This document shows, one piece after another, positions 18,082 through 26,375 of a stretch of DNA of 64,000 nucleotides. A program made the translations under genes and the position numbers. A model generated the notes under the pieces. It searched no databases, was not told the DNA's origin, and worked only from the letters and a program-made list of their open reading frames with translations. The stretch is from NCBI RefSeq assembly GCF_016908465.1, contig NZ_JAFBDY010000001.1:310001-374000 (forward strand), in the 5' to 3' direction. Every line of letters starts with the position of its first letter. The first letter of the stretch is position 1. This stretch comes from Lysinibacillus composti. GTDB taxonomy: Bacteria; Bacillota; Bacilli; Bacillales_A; Planococcaceae.

Positions 18082-19518
18082 ATGAAGAAATTTTCAATAT
18101 ACATAATTGCAATCATTTTAGTACTAAGTAATTTATTTGTTGTTAGCGAAGTTTCGGCTGCATCGAGTTTAGACCAAACTGTTAAATCTAACTTAGGTAC
18201 TAAAAACATAAGTGTTTCATTAAGATCATTACAAACCGGAAACGTTCTGTATGAATATAACGGTGATTTTGGTGTCAAACCTGCATCGACATTAAAGTTG
18301 TTAACAGCAGCAACTGCACTAGATGTGTTAGGCCCTAATTATCGTTTTAAAACTGAAGTTTATGTAGATGGAAATATTGAAAACAATGTGTTACAAGGTG
18401 ATCTTTACATAAAGGGTGGGGGTGACCCTACTCTTCAAAAAGAAAACTTTTTAACATTTGCAGTTGCACTTAAGCGAAATGGAATCAGAACGATTACAGG
18501 AAATGTGTATGGGGATGATTATGCATTCGTTGGTTCACAACTAACACCAGGAATCTATCCAGAAGATGAAAGCTATTATTATGCTCCGAGAATAACAGCT
18601 TTAACGATGTCCCCTAATGATGATTACGATGCGGGAACAATGATCGTAAATGTCAAACCGACTACAATTGGAAAAGCTGCCAACTATATTGCGGAACCTA
18701 ATACTAGTGGTATGCGTATAATTAACAAATCTAAGACGGTTAATCGCGGACAAAAAAATACAATTAAAATCGAACGTAAATATCGAACGAATGAAATTAT
18801 CATTACAGGAAATATCCCATTAGGAAGCACAAGTCGAGAATGGGTAACTCTGTATGATCCAACGATAAATACACTACAAGCATTAAAAACAACAATTGAA
18901 GGAACTGGAATAAAGTTTTCAAAAACGGCCAGCTTGACTAGAAAAGCAGTGCCAAGTGATGCAAAATTAATTTATACAAAACAATCAATCCCTTTAAAAA
19001 CAATAATGAATCCATTTATGAAACTAAGCAACAATAGTATTGCTGATATTCTTGTCAAAACAATGGGGCGAGAAGTACATGGTGAAGGTTCAACAGAGAA
19101 TGGGTTAAAGGTATTAAAAACATATGGAGATTCAATTGGGCTTCATATGGATGAGTGGAGTTTTGAAGACGGTTCAGGTATGTCACATAAAAATAAGGTA
19201 AGTGCAAATGAATTATCCCTACTTCTACTAAAAGTTAGACAAGAACCGAATTATAAATTATTTAAATCTAGTTTGCCAATAGGTGGAGAACGTAGTAGAT
19301 TAGTTGGTGGATCATTAAAAAATCGCTTTACAGCACCGTCTTATAAGAATCGTGTGGTAGCTAAAACCGGATCGATTACAGGAGTATATACACTATCAGG
19401 ATATGTAACTGGAAAAAGTGGTCGTATGTATGCTTTCACGATTATGACGCAATATCAACCAAGTGTTAAAATTAATCAAATTGATACGGTTGTTAAAAAA
19501 ATAATTTCATTATATTAA
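18082..19518 (+). CDS. dacB: D-alanyl-D-alanine carboxypeptidase/endopeptidase (PBP4, peptidase S13)
   Basis: A 478-residue exported low-molecular-mass penicillin-binding protein that trims peptidoglycan stem peptides or crosslinks. A signal peptide covers about residues 1-27 (hydrophobic core then EVSAAS). The penicillin-binding motifs are SxxK at Ser69 (STLK), SxN at Ser316 (SNN) and KTG at Lys428, in the order and spacing of the S13 family with its large insert between SxxK and SxN. ATG at 18082 follows AAGGAGG at 5 bases; the longer frame from 18049 is rejected. B. subtilis lacks an S13 gene at this place. Confidence 0.9.
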   Translation: MKKFSIYIIAIILVLSNLFVVSEVSAASSLDQTVKSNLGTKNISVSLRSLQTGNVLYEYNGDFGVKPASTLKLLTAATALDVLGPNYRFKTEVYVDGNIENNVLQGDLYIKGGGDPTLQKENFLTFAVALKRNGIRTITGNVYGDDYAFVGSQLTPGIYPEDESYYYAPRITALTMSPNDDYDAGTMIVNVKPTTIGKAANYIAEPNTSGMRIINKSKTVNRGQKNTIKIERKYRTNEIIITGNIPLGSTSREWVTLYDPTINTLQALKTTIEGTGIKFSKTASLTRKAVPSDAKLIYTKQSIPLKTIMNPFMKLSNNSIADILVKTMGREVHGEGSTENGLKVLKTYGDSIGLHMDEWSFEDGSGMSHKNKVSANELSLLLLKVRQEPNYKLFKSSLPIGGERSRLVGGSLKNRFTAPSYKNRVVAKTGSITGVYTLSGYVTGKSGRMYAFTIMTQYQPSVKINQIDTVVKKIISLY

Positions 19519-19524
19519 TAAATA

Positions 19525-19568
19525 GAGTGACTCAAATCAGGTATTTTCAATTTGAGTCACTCATTTTT
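19525..19568. terminator. Bidirectional terminator between dacB and yqfT
   Basis: GAGTGACTCAAAT pairs perfectly with ATTTGAGTCACTC (13 bp) around a 12-base loop, with a T-rich right flank. It lies between convergent genes. Confidence 0.85.
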
Positions 19569-19570
19569 AA

Positions 19571-19816
19571 TTATGGTAGAAAAGTAAGTAACTGTTTGAA
19601 CTTTTTCGTTCCAACAATTCTTTCTACTTCTTTAAATACGTAATTTGGAATCCCCGTAATTAACCAAGTAACTGAAGCATTTTGCGCAATTGGTCTTAAT
19701 TGCCGTACCTCTTCTTTTGTTAATTCAACTCCATACTCTCTTGCAAATTTAATAATTTCTTTATCGGACTTCGTTAAAAACTGTTCAAAAAGTTCAATTT
19801 GTCTCAGGACCCTCAT
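19571..19816 (-). CDS. yqfT: DUF2624-like protein YqfT
   Basis: An 81-residue, mostly helical small protein that fits the DUF2624 (YqfT) family by size, by the helix pattern FLTKSDKEIIKFAREYGVELTKEEVRQL, and by its place after nfo in Bacillus order. Function is unknown. The start is uncertain: ATG at 19816 has GAAAGG directly against it, while AAGG-ATGAGG could equally serve a start a few codons later. It is convergent with dacB across a shared terminator. Confidence 0.7.
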   Translation of the reverse strand: MRVLRQIELFEQFLTKSDKEIIKFAREYGVELTKEEVRQLRPIAQNASVTWLITGIPNYVFKEVERIVGTKKFKQLLTFLP

Positions 19817-19933
19817 CCTTTCTTATTTACATTAAAGAATTAAAGGCTTACGGATTAAATAATGGCATTTAAAGCAGAAGGTACTTCTTTTACCTTTACA
19901 ATTTTTAAACATTCCACTATACTTACAAGTTGT

Positions 19934-19954
19934 AAATCGTAATGATTATGAATT
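19934..19954. promoter_or_regulatory. Zur operator upstream of znuC
   Basis: TCGTAATGATTATGA (19937-19951) matches the Bacillus Zur 7-1-7 core TCGTAATNATTACGA at 14 of 15 positions, with AAA and ATT flanks extending the dyad. It lies 18 bases before the znuC ATG. Zinc-loaded Zur should repress the operon here. Confidence 0.8.
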
Positions 19955-19971
19955 AGAAAGAAGAGAGAAAA

Positions 19972-20718
19972 ATGAGCAAACCATTAATTGAATTGAAAAA
20001 TGTATCTTTTCAATATGAAAATACTCATGCATTGAATAATATTTCTTTTAAAGTAGATGAAGGTGACTTTCTAGCGATTATTGGCCCAAATGGTTCAGGT
20101 AAGTCAACACTTCTAAAATTAATTTTAGGATTAGAAAAACCTACTGCCGGAGAAATAAAACTTTTTGGCCTAGCCTCTAACCAATTTCGTGATCGAGAAT
20201 TGATTGGATATGTTTCTCAAAAATCTAATGCTTTTAACTCAGCTTTCCCTGCTACTGTTGAAGAAGTAGTAAAAAGTGGATTAGTTAAGAAATTAGGCTT
20301 TTTCAAACAAATACCAAAAGATGCTAGTAAAAAAGCAGAAGAGGTTCTAAAGGCGGTAGGTCTCGAAAATCTTGCTAAACGAAATATTGGTCAGCTTTCT
20401 GGTGGTCAACAACAACGCGTGTTTATTGCTCGAGCATTAATAGCCGAACCAAAAGTATTAATTTTAGATGAACCAACTGTTGGGATTGATCATGAAAATG
20501 TTCAATCATTTTATGATATGTTAGCAAGATTAAACAGGGAACAAAATCAGACAATTATTTTAGTAACACATGATGTAGATACAGTATCAAATCGAATTAG
20601 TCATGTGGCTTGTTTAAATCAAACTATACATTTCCATGGCTATAAAGAAGAATTTGATACAATTTCACAGGATCAAATTGATGCTTTATATGGTCATGCG
20701 GTTCGTAAAGTTCATTAA
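19972..20718 (+). CDS. znuC: Zinc ABC transporter ATP-binding protein
   Basis: A 248-residue ABC ATPase of the metal (ZnuC/MntB) type. Walker A is GPNGSGKS (38-45), the signature is [15 protein letters not shown], Walker B is VLILDEPTVGID and the switch histidine is in VTHD. The next genes encode the matching permease and Zur, and a Zur box precedes it, so zinc is the likely substrate. The solute-binding protein (znuA/adcA) is not in this window and must be elsewhere. ATG follows an AGAAGAGAG site. Confidence 0.92.
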   Translation: MSKPLIELKNVSFQYENTHALNNISFKVDEGDFLAIIGPNGSGKSTLLKLILGLEKPTAGEIKLFGLASNQFRDRELIGYVSQKSNAFNSAFPATVEEVVKSGLVKKLGFFKQIPKDASKKAEEVLKAVGLENLAKRNIGQLSGGQQQRVFIARALIAEPKVLILDEPTVGIDHENVQSFYDMLARLNREQNQTIILVTHDVDTVSNRISHVACLNQTIHFHGYKEEFDTISQDQIDALYGHAVRKVH

Positions 20719-20733
20719 AGAGGAGAAGGCAAT

Positions 20734-21585
20734 ATGATTGAAGCAATACTTAATTATGAATTTTTACAAAACGCCTTTCTCTCAGGGATGATTATAGGCG
20801 TTATTGCACCTCTCCTAGGTGTATTTATTGTTGTTAGACGAATGTCCTTAATTGCTGATGCGTTATCACATGTAACACTTGCAGGGATTGCAGGAAGCTT
20901 ATATTTAAGTCAAACAGTCACAACTCTTGCATATTTAAATCCTATTTATTTTGGGATTATTGCATCTGTTGGTGGTTCTGTGTTAATTGAGCGTTTACGT
21001 TCGCTTTATAAGCATTATGAGGATTTGGCTATTCCTATAATTATGTCTGGTGGAATTGGGCTTAGTGCAATATTCATTTCTCTTGCAAGTGGTTTTAGTA
21101 CAGATTTAATGAGTTATCTTTTCGGTTCGGTTTCAGCTGTATCTAAACAAGATTTATGGGTAATTATACTGATTGCAATTATCGTCATCGTATTTTTGTT
21201 TATGTTTTTTAAAGAGATGTTTGTACTATCATTTGACGAAGAGTATGCAAAAGCATCTGGTTTACCCGCTAGAAAAATTCATCTACTGTTTATGTTAGTT
21301 GTTGCATTAGTAATTGCGGCGAGTATGCGTATTGTTGGAATTCTACTAGTCTCGTCAATGATTACTTTACCCGTAGCAGCTGCTATGAGACTTTCAAAAA
21401 GCTTTAAGCAAACAATATTATTTTCAATTCTATTTGGTGAAGCATCCGTAATCATTGGGTTAGTAAGTGCATTTTATTTAAATTTAGCACCTGGTGGAAC
21501 AATCGTTGTGACTTCAATTATTATATTATTCTTAGTTATTATTATAAAAAAACTAGTTCTTAAAATAAAAGTTGAAAGGGGCTAA
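20734..21585 (+). CDS. znuB: Zinc ABC transporter permease
   Basis: A 283-residue integral membrane permease of the ABC-3 family with about eight transmembrane segments. Family landmarks include [33 protein letters not shown] near the N-terminus (the coupling region) and [30 protein letters not shown]. It follows znuC by 15 bases after AGAGGAG and precedes zur by 5, forming one operon under the Zur box. Confidence 0.92.
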   Translation: MIEAILNYEFLQNAFLSGMIIGVIAPLLGVFIVVRRMSLIADALSHVTLAGIAGSLYLSQTVTTLAYLNPIYFGIIASVGGSVLIERLRSLYKHYEDLAIPIIMSGGIGLSAIFISLASGFSTDLMSYLFGSVSAVSKQDLWVIILIAIIVIVFLFMFFKEMFVLSFDEEYAKASGLPARKIHLLFMLVVALVIAASMRIVGILLVSSMITLPVAAAMRLSKSFKQTILFSILFGEASVIIGLVSAFYLNLAPGGTIVVTSIIILFLVIIIKKLVLKIKVERG

Positions 21586-21590
21586 TTTCA

Positions 21591-22001
21591 GTGAATATTA
21601 TACGAGCTTGGGAGATATTAAAAGAAAACGGTTATAAAAAAACAGATAAACGTGAGCTAATATTAAATATGTTTGAAGAAACAGATAAATATTTAACAGC
21701 TCGTGACCTGTTAACTATTTTAAAGAAGGATTTTCCTGGAATGAGCTTTGATACGATCTATCGTAATCTTTCAACATTTGTAGAACTTGGTATATTAGAG
21801 GAAACAGAATTAAATGGTGAAAGAAATTTCCGCATGCAATGTGAATCAAACCATCACCATCATCATCTTATTTGTATGGATTGTGGTAAGGTAAAAGAAT
21901 TACCGATTTGCCCTATGGAATTTCTAACTGAAAATCTGCCGGATTTCTTAGTTGAATCACACAAATTTGAAGTGTACGGAAAATGCTCGAGATGCAAATA
22001 A
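21591..22001 (+). CDS. zur: Zinc uptake regulator Zur (Fur family)
   Basis: A 136-residue Fur-family repressor. The winged-helix domain has [36 protein letters not shown], nearly the B. subtilis Zur recognition region. The dimerisation domain has the HHHHHH metal loop, CMDCGK and the C-terminal KCSRCK structural-zinc cysteines. GTG at 21591 follows GAAAGGGG. As the third gene of znuC-znuB-zur it lies under its own operator, giving negative feedback on zinc import. Confidence 0.95.
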   Translation: MNIIRAWEILKENGYKKTDKRELILNMFEETDKYLTARDLLTILKKDFPGMSFDTIYRNLSTFVELGILEETELNGERNFRMQCESNHHHHHLICMDCGKVKELPICPMEFLTENLPDFLVESHKFEVYGKCSRCK

Positions 22002-22204
22002 TGGGTTATTTCAGCAACAAATTTCTATGAATAGGATGTATATGTACATTTAATTAAAATAGTATGATAAATTTCTAATAAGTGAATATGTTTGCAGGAA
22101 AAAGATGCATTCTGTAACTGTGGCACGTATACTTTGTGTCGTTGTTATTAATGTCTTTGGTAATGAAGTAGTTTGTAAATGAAATAATCGTGTAATACAC
22201 GTTT

Positions 22205-22380
22205 TTAACATTATTAACTTATGTGCCAGGACTAAAGTTAGCTTAATTGGGAATTCGGTTAGAAACCGAAGCTGTGTCCGCAACTGTATGTGCTAAATTA
22301 TGAGAATCTGCCACTATTACAAAATAGGAAGGCTTTCTTTTTAAATTCATAAGCACAAGCCAGGAGACCTATCTTTTTCT
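22205..22380 (+). ncRNA. Cobalamin (AdoCbl) riboswitch
   Basis: The conserved core is visible: a G-rich segment GGGAATTCGGTTAGAAACC (22250s-22266), CCGCAACTGT in place of the usual CCGCCACTGT, and a perfect B12 box GCCAGGAGACC at 22359-22369. It is followed by about 100 bases of expression platform and a terminator, then cobU. It should shut the operon off when B12 is plentiful. The 200 bases before it, after zur, hold a short CGTGT-AAT-ACACG palindrome (near 22188-22200) and nothing else I can name. Confidence 0.92.
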
Positions 22381-22470
22381 GAACGTAATGATTCTCTTCG
22401 GAACTAAAGAGAAAGTACGGCAATATTGAGTAGATTGAAGCCTTTAACAAAAAAATAATCTATTATTACT

Positions 22471-22498
22471 GCCATCCATTTAGGGTGGTTTTTTTTAT
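22471..22498 (+). terminator. Riboswitch-controlled terminator before cobU
   Basis: CCATCC pairs with GGGTGG (one G-U) around a 5-base loop, followed by eight T residues, 25 bases before the cobU start. It is the expression platform of the B12 riboswitch. Confidence 0.8.
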
Positions 22499-22522
22499 CA
22501 ATAAATTTTGTGAGGGATTTAC

Positions 22523-23089
22523 GTGGATCGTAAAATAATATTTATTACTGGTGGAGTACGAAGTGGAAAAAGTGCCTTTGCAGAGAATTATGCTAAGAGT
22601 CTATTCAAACAATTGGAAAAAAGACATTTAATATATATCGCATCTGGTGTTGCATTTGATCAAGAAATGAAGAAACGTATTGAACGTCATCAAAAGGATA
22701 GAGAGCATTCAGAAGTTAAATGGGAAACAATTGAAGTTATTAATACAATACCAAATAACCTCACATTTTCAAACAGTCACATCATTTTATGGGATTGTAT
22801 TACTACCTGGCTTTCAAATATTTTATTTAAAACAGAAATGCTTACTGAAACGAAACGATTTCAAGAAATCAACCATCACTTAGCTATTTTCAAAAGGCGT
22901 TTATTAACTTGGAGGGAAAATGGTGTCATCGTCATAATAGTATCAAATGAAGTTCTAGATGAACCTTGTGGGACTTATATTGAAACGAATTTATATAGAC
23001 GAATTTTAGGAGAATTACATCAATGGATTGTAGACCAGTGTGACGAAGCATATGAAATGGATTATAGTTTAAATAGGCAGTGGAAGTAG
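22523..23089 (+). CDS. cobU: CobU-family adenosylcobinamide kinase / cobinamide-phosphate guanylyltransferase
   Basis: A 188-residue protein. The P-loop GGVRSGKS is at residues 10-17 and the RIERHQKDR segment carries His56, which aligns with the guanylylated histidine of CobU. WDCITTWLSN is the expected Walker B region. The C-terminal family motif SNEVGMGIVP is altered to SNEVLDEPCG, and the usual GRLNQ segment is weak. It opens the operon after the riboswitch. GTG follows GAGGG. A second CobU-like protein four genes on carries the missing C-terminal signature. Confidence 0.88.
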   Translation: MDRKIIFITGGVRSGKSAFAENYAKSLFKQLEKRHLIYIASGVAFDQEMKKRIERHQKDREHSEVKWETIEVINTIPNNLTFSNSHIILWDCITTWLSNILFKTEMLTETKRFQEINHHLAIFKRRLLTWRENGVIVIIVSNEVLDEPCGTYIETNLYRRILGELHQWIVDQCDEAYEMDYSLNRQWK

Positions 23090-23130
23090 TTATTTGAATA
23101 CTCAAGCTGTTAGATTAAGGTGGGTTGATT

Positions 23131-23904
23131 TTGAAGAATTATATAACAGGAATGTTATTAGCATGTCAGTTTTTTACCTCGCTCCCTATACATAGGCAGT
23201 ATGAAATGAATCAAAAAACTGTAACAGCAATGTATACTGCATTACCAATTATAAGCTTGTTGATGGGGGGAATTCTTTCATTTATCATCTTCCTAAATGA
23301 ACAATTTTTTCAGTTTTCTACTATACTACTAGCTGTCATTCTAGTTGTCGCAAGTATTATTATGACCGGTGGGCTTCACTTAGATGGATGGATTGATATG
23401 GGAGATGCATATTTTTCTTATCAAGATCAAAAACGAAGATTAGAAATCTTAGAAGATTCCCGTGTAGGAGCCTTCGGAGCAATTAGTTTAGTTGTACTAA
23501 TCATATTAAAAACTGCATTTATTTATGAGGTGTTACAGAATTCGAATGGATACCATCTAATTTATTTTATTGCCATTCCATTTTTGAGTAGGTTGGCATT
23601 ATTACTATACTTTTTAACAACAAAAAACGTAAAAGAAAAAGGTTTAGCTGCTTATTTCAAGGCCCAAGTCAATCCAAGAAAAGTATGGCAATTTTTAGTT
23701 TTTTATACTTTATTCTATTTTGTTATTACTTACTATATAGGGAGTTTTCACCTAATTATTTTAATCGTCTTTATGATTCTTTTTGTTAATCTTTTTAAAA
23801 GATGGTCAATAAAAAATTTTGGTGGTATGACAGGAGATTTACTAGGTGCACTATACGAAGGGACTGAACTTGTTTTATGGGGAATTCTGTTGTTCTTCAT
23901 TTAA
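23131..23904 (+). CDS. cobS: Adenosylcobinamide-GDP ribazoletransferase (cobalamin synthase)
   Basis: A 257-residue polytopic membrane enzyme that joins AdoCbi-GDP to alpha-ribazole or its phosphate. CobS features are FFTSLPI near the N-terminus, the acidic metal-binding GGLHLDGWIDMGDAYFS motif and EDSRVGAFG. Six or more hydrophobic segments fill the rest, and GGMTGDLLGALYE is near the C-terminus. TTG at 23131 is six bases after AAGGTGGG; the TTG at 23125 abuts that site. The end overlaps cobC by 28 bases. Confidence 0.92.
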   Translation: MKNYITGMLLACQFFTSLPIHRQYEMNQKTVTAMYTALPIISLLMGGILSFIIFLNEQFFQFSTILLAVILVVASIIMTGGLHLDGWIDMGDAYFSYQDQKRRLEILEDSRVGAFGAISLVVLIILKTAFIYEVLQNSNGYHLIYFIAIPFLSRLALLLYFLTTKNVKEKGLAAYFKAQVNPRKVWQFLVFYTLFYFVITYYIGSFHLIILIVFMILFVNLFKRWSIKNFGGMTGDLLGALYEGTELVLWGILLFFI

Positions 23905-24476
23905 TTCGGCATGAAAAAACACAAGCTAACATTGAGAGAAGGTATTTAGGTTGGACTGATGAACCGATTATAGATAATCACAATCAATTCATACTCCCCA
24001 TACAACCTAATAAGGTTTATGGCAGTGATTTGGTTAGATGTGAACAAACTGCAAAGCTTTACTTTCCGGATGTTGATTATGAAGGGAATAGAGGATTGAG
24101 AGAACTAGACTTTGGCGATTTTGAAATGAAAACTTATAATCAGTTAAAGGATCATATTCATTATCGAAATTGGATTGATTCACCTATGGACTTAACTCCG
24201 CCTAATGGAGAATCTTTTGAAAGTTTTCGAGAAAGAATTTTAAATACATTTTTTCGAATAGTAACTCAACCTGGTGAATATACGTTTGTGGTTCACGGAG
24301 GTGTCGTTCGCTTACTAAGGTCCATTTTTGGTCCTAACGATGAGAGTTTTCAGCAAATTTTAGTGAATCATAGAGAAGTGCATACATTAACATGGACAAA
24401 TGTTTTGAATTTAAAAGGAGGACAAAGATGCGAATCGTTATCGGTGGAGCCTATAATGGTAAAAGAAATTTCGTAG
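23877..24476 (+). CDS. cobC: Alpha-ribazole phosphatase-like histidine phosphatase
   Basis: A 199-residue phosphoglycerate-mutase-type phosphatase. The catalytic motif is LIRHEKTQAN (His12 in RHE, where RHG is more usual), and the second catalytic histidine is in VVHGGVVRLL. In this operon the expected substrate is alpha-ribazole-5'-phosphate or adenosylcobalamin-5'-phosphate. It overlaps cobS at the start and the next gene at the end, so translation is probably coupled. The ribosome site is distant (GAAGGG, about 14 bases). Confidence 0.85.
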   Translation: MGNSVVLHLIRHEKTQANIERRYLGWTDEPIIDNHNQFILPIQPNKVYGSDLVRCEQTAKLYFPDVDYEGNRGLRELDFGDFEMKTYNQLKDHIHYRNWIDSPMDLTPPNGESFESFRERILNTFFRIVTQPGEYTFVVHGGVVRLLRSIFGPNDESFQQILVNHREVHTLTWTNVLNLKGGQRCESLSVEPIMVKEIS

Positions 24477-24853
24477 CTAAAACCCTTCGACATCGTAATC
24501 AAAAAAACGTGTATCAATATGAGGGGGAAATCCCAAAAGCGTCATTTACAAAAGATGACATTGTGATCATAGGAAGCTTGGAAAACGTTATTATAAAATC
24601 TGATAATTTAGATGAAGATGATATTGCGAAACAGATATTTGATGAACTAAAGGAACTCGACGTGCAAACAAATTTAATATGCATTTGTACTGATATAGGC
24701 CGAGGAATTGTTCCATTAGAGAAAAATGAAAGAAAATTAAGAGATGCTTGTGGGAGATTATACCAAAGATTGTTTTCTGAAAGTAGTGAAATTGTTCGTG
24801 TTTGGTATGGTATACCACAATATATTAAAGGGGAGAAGTGGGATTATGAATAA
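24428..24853 (+). CDS. Second, short CobU-like protein
   Basis: A 141-residue protein. The N-terminus VIGGAYNGKRN resembles the CobU P-loop but has Arg where Ser/Thr normally contacts nucleotide phosphates. There is no counterpart of the guanylylated histidine. The C-terminal part TDIGRGIVPLEKNERKLRDACGRLYQRL closely follows the CobU signature that is degraded in the first CobU. ATG at 24428 follows AAAGGAGG. Its gene overlaps cobC (49 bases) and the ECF gene (8 bases). It may complement the first CobU as a partner or do only part of the reaction; that is inference. Confidence 0.75.
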   Translation: MRIVIGGAYNGKRNFVAKTLRHRNQKNVYQYEGEIPKASFTKDDIVIIGSLENVIIKSDNLDEDDIAKQIFDELKELDVQTNLICICTDIGRGIVPLEKNERKLRDACGRLYQRLFSESSEIVRVWYGIPQYIKGEKWDYE

Positions 24854-25337
24854 AAGTAAACTTAGAATAATAACATTAACAGCACTAACAGTTGCCATTT
24901 GTGTTATTGGAAGTTTTATTAAAGTTCCAGGGTTTATAACGACTGCTGCATTAGATTCAGCTCCAGCATTTTTAAGTGTATTATTTTTACCACCAGCTTT
25001 TTCAGGAATTGTGGGGGGCTTGGGACATCTTGCTACTTCTTTCACTTCGGGTTTTCCGTTTGGTCCATTTCACATAATGATTGCCATTGAAATGTTCATA
25101 ATGGTTTATATTTTTAATGTATTACATAGAAAAGGATTCTCCATAATAAAATGGGTGTTTTTAGTTATTACAAACGCTATTATTTTACCGTTCCCATTTT
25201 ATTTTATCATGTCGCCAGCATTTTATTTTGCAGCACTTCCAAGTTTATTAATTGCTACAATCATTAATGTAATGGTCGTTATGATTGTTATGCCTATACT
25301 TAGTAAAGTGTTTAACCATAAAGAGGTAATGAATTAA
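24846..25337 (+). CDS. cblT: ECF transporter substrate-binding (S) component, probable alpha-ribazole importer CblT
   Basis: A 163-residue hydrophobic protein with about five membrane segments and the ECF S-component pattern (conserved ALTVAICVIGSFIKVPG and FSGIVGGLGHLATSFTSGFPFGPFH). CblT proteins in Listeria and Geobacillus import alpha-ribazole and sit beside the kinase CblS, under B12 control, as here. Energising ECF A/T subunits are not in the window and would be shared. ATG at 24846 follows GGGGAGAAG; the longer frame from 24744 runs over the previous gene and is rejected. Confidence 0.75.
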   Translation: MNKSKLRIITLTALTVAICVIGSFIKVPGFITTAALDSAPAFLSVLFLPPAFSGIVGGLGHLATSFTSGFPFGPFHIMIAIEMFIMVYIFNVLHRKGFSIIKWVFLVITNAIILPFPFYFIMSPAFYFAALPSLLIATIINVMVVMIVMPILSKVFNHKEVMN

Positions 25338-26014
25338 TGAGAAACGCAATAAAATTTGATCAAAATTTGGTCGTCACTATTGATAATGCAGGATGTATTG
25401 GTGAAAAAGCTCAAGATTTTGTGAAAGCCTCAAATGAACTGACTGCTTACTATACAGCTCGGGTTGGCTTATTAGAACAGTGGTGCGCGGGGGCTCATCC
25501 AGTAAATTTATTTTTATCAAACTTTACTGGAGAGGAAGCTTGGGCAGATTATGAAAAAGGGATATCGAAGGTCTTTGAAGAAATCGGTGAGAAAATACCA
25601 CCTTTAAAAGGATCTACGGAATCAAATTTTCAGTCTTTACAATCAGGATTAAGTTTAATGATGATTGGGAAAAAAACGTTTGAAATGAATGAAGAAAACT
25701 GTCAGTGGTATGTCATTGGATTACCATTAGTCGGAATAGAAGTAGTTGAACAACCGCAAAATGTTGCCAAATTAAATGAGCTTTTATTATTAATACGCAT
25801 GAATGTAATCAAAAAAATTTGGCCAGTTGGTTCAAAAGGTATTAGTGCTGAGTGTGCTAGACTATTTCCGAGATCATCGATTCAATGTGATATACCACTC
25901 GACAAGACAAGCGGTCCTTCAACTGCAGTGATTGTCGGAGTTGATAAAGATCAAATTGAGTTATTCAAAGAAAAAATTTCAACACCAATTCATCAGATAA
26001 AGCTTTTAAGCTAA
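25337..26014 (+). CDS. cblS: Probable alpha-ribazole kinase CblS
   Basis: A 225-residue protein whose start overlaps the cblT stop by one base (TAATG). The N-terminal IKFDQNLVVTIDNAGCIGEK and the C-terminal SGPSTAVIVGVDKDQIELF suggest the ATP-binding alpha/beta family to which CblS belongs. CblS phosphorylates imported alpha-ribazole to alpha-ribazole-5'-phosphate for CobS, bypassing CobT. I assign it mainly from its place after cblT and its general resemblance, so moderate confidence. It is the last gene of the operon. Confidence 0.6.
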   Translation: MRNAIKFDQNLVVTIDNAGCIGEKAQDFVKASNELTAYYTARVGLLEQWCAGAHPVNLFLSNFTGEEAWADYEKGISKVFEEIGEKIPPLKGSTESNFQSLQSGLSLMMIGKKTFEMNEENCQWYVIGLPLVGIEVVEQPQNVAKLNELLLLIRMNVIKKIWPVGSKGISAECARLFPRSSIQCDIPLDKTSGPSTAVIVGVDKDQIELFKEKISTPIHQIKLLS

Positions 26015-26068
26015 CTAATCTTTGTAAGTAAGTATAGATCAATAAAAGTAGGACGGCTGTACAGAGAA

Positions 26069-26105
26069 TTCATTAACTCTACAGCCGATTATGTAAAAAA
26101 ACATT
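26069..26105. repeat. Hairpin after the cobalamin operon
   Basis: CGGCTGT pairs with ACAGCCG, and AGAG pairs with CTCT, around a 10-base loop. No T run follows on the plus strand (ATTATGTAAAAAA comes next), so it is a weak terminator or a stability stem. The remaining 270 bases to the next gene are AT-rich and show nothing I can name. Confidence 0.5.
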
Positions 26106-26375
26106 ATAAATATTTTTACTCCTATCCATGATCAAATATCTTAGAAAATTTTTGTAGTAATAGGTTATTATAATAATTTAACTACAAAGTTGTATATTAC
26201 ATATTGTCGATCTTCAATAACAAATACATAATTCGAATTTTATAATTTAACTAATTGACGGTACTTATTTGTTTATAATTTTAATAATAACAGTATCCTT
26301 ATAACTGCAGATTTTAAAAGTAATTATTAACCTATTCCGAAAAGAGACAATAGAAAACTTAAGGAAGTGTGAGTA

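Noticed and set aside
22188-22200. CGTGT-AAT-ACACG as a second Zur box
   Set aside because: Spacing and arms do not fit the Zur core TCGTAAT-N-ATTACGA; the arm is only 5 bp.
22050-22283. Minus-strand 77-codon frame after zur
   Set aside because: It overlaps the cobalamin riboswitch, has no ribosome site and a composition unlike real proteins here.
24744-24845. Longer N-terminus for the ECF protein
   Set aside because: It would run 102 bases into the previous gene, whereas ATG 24846 has a proper ribosome site.
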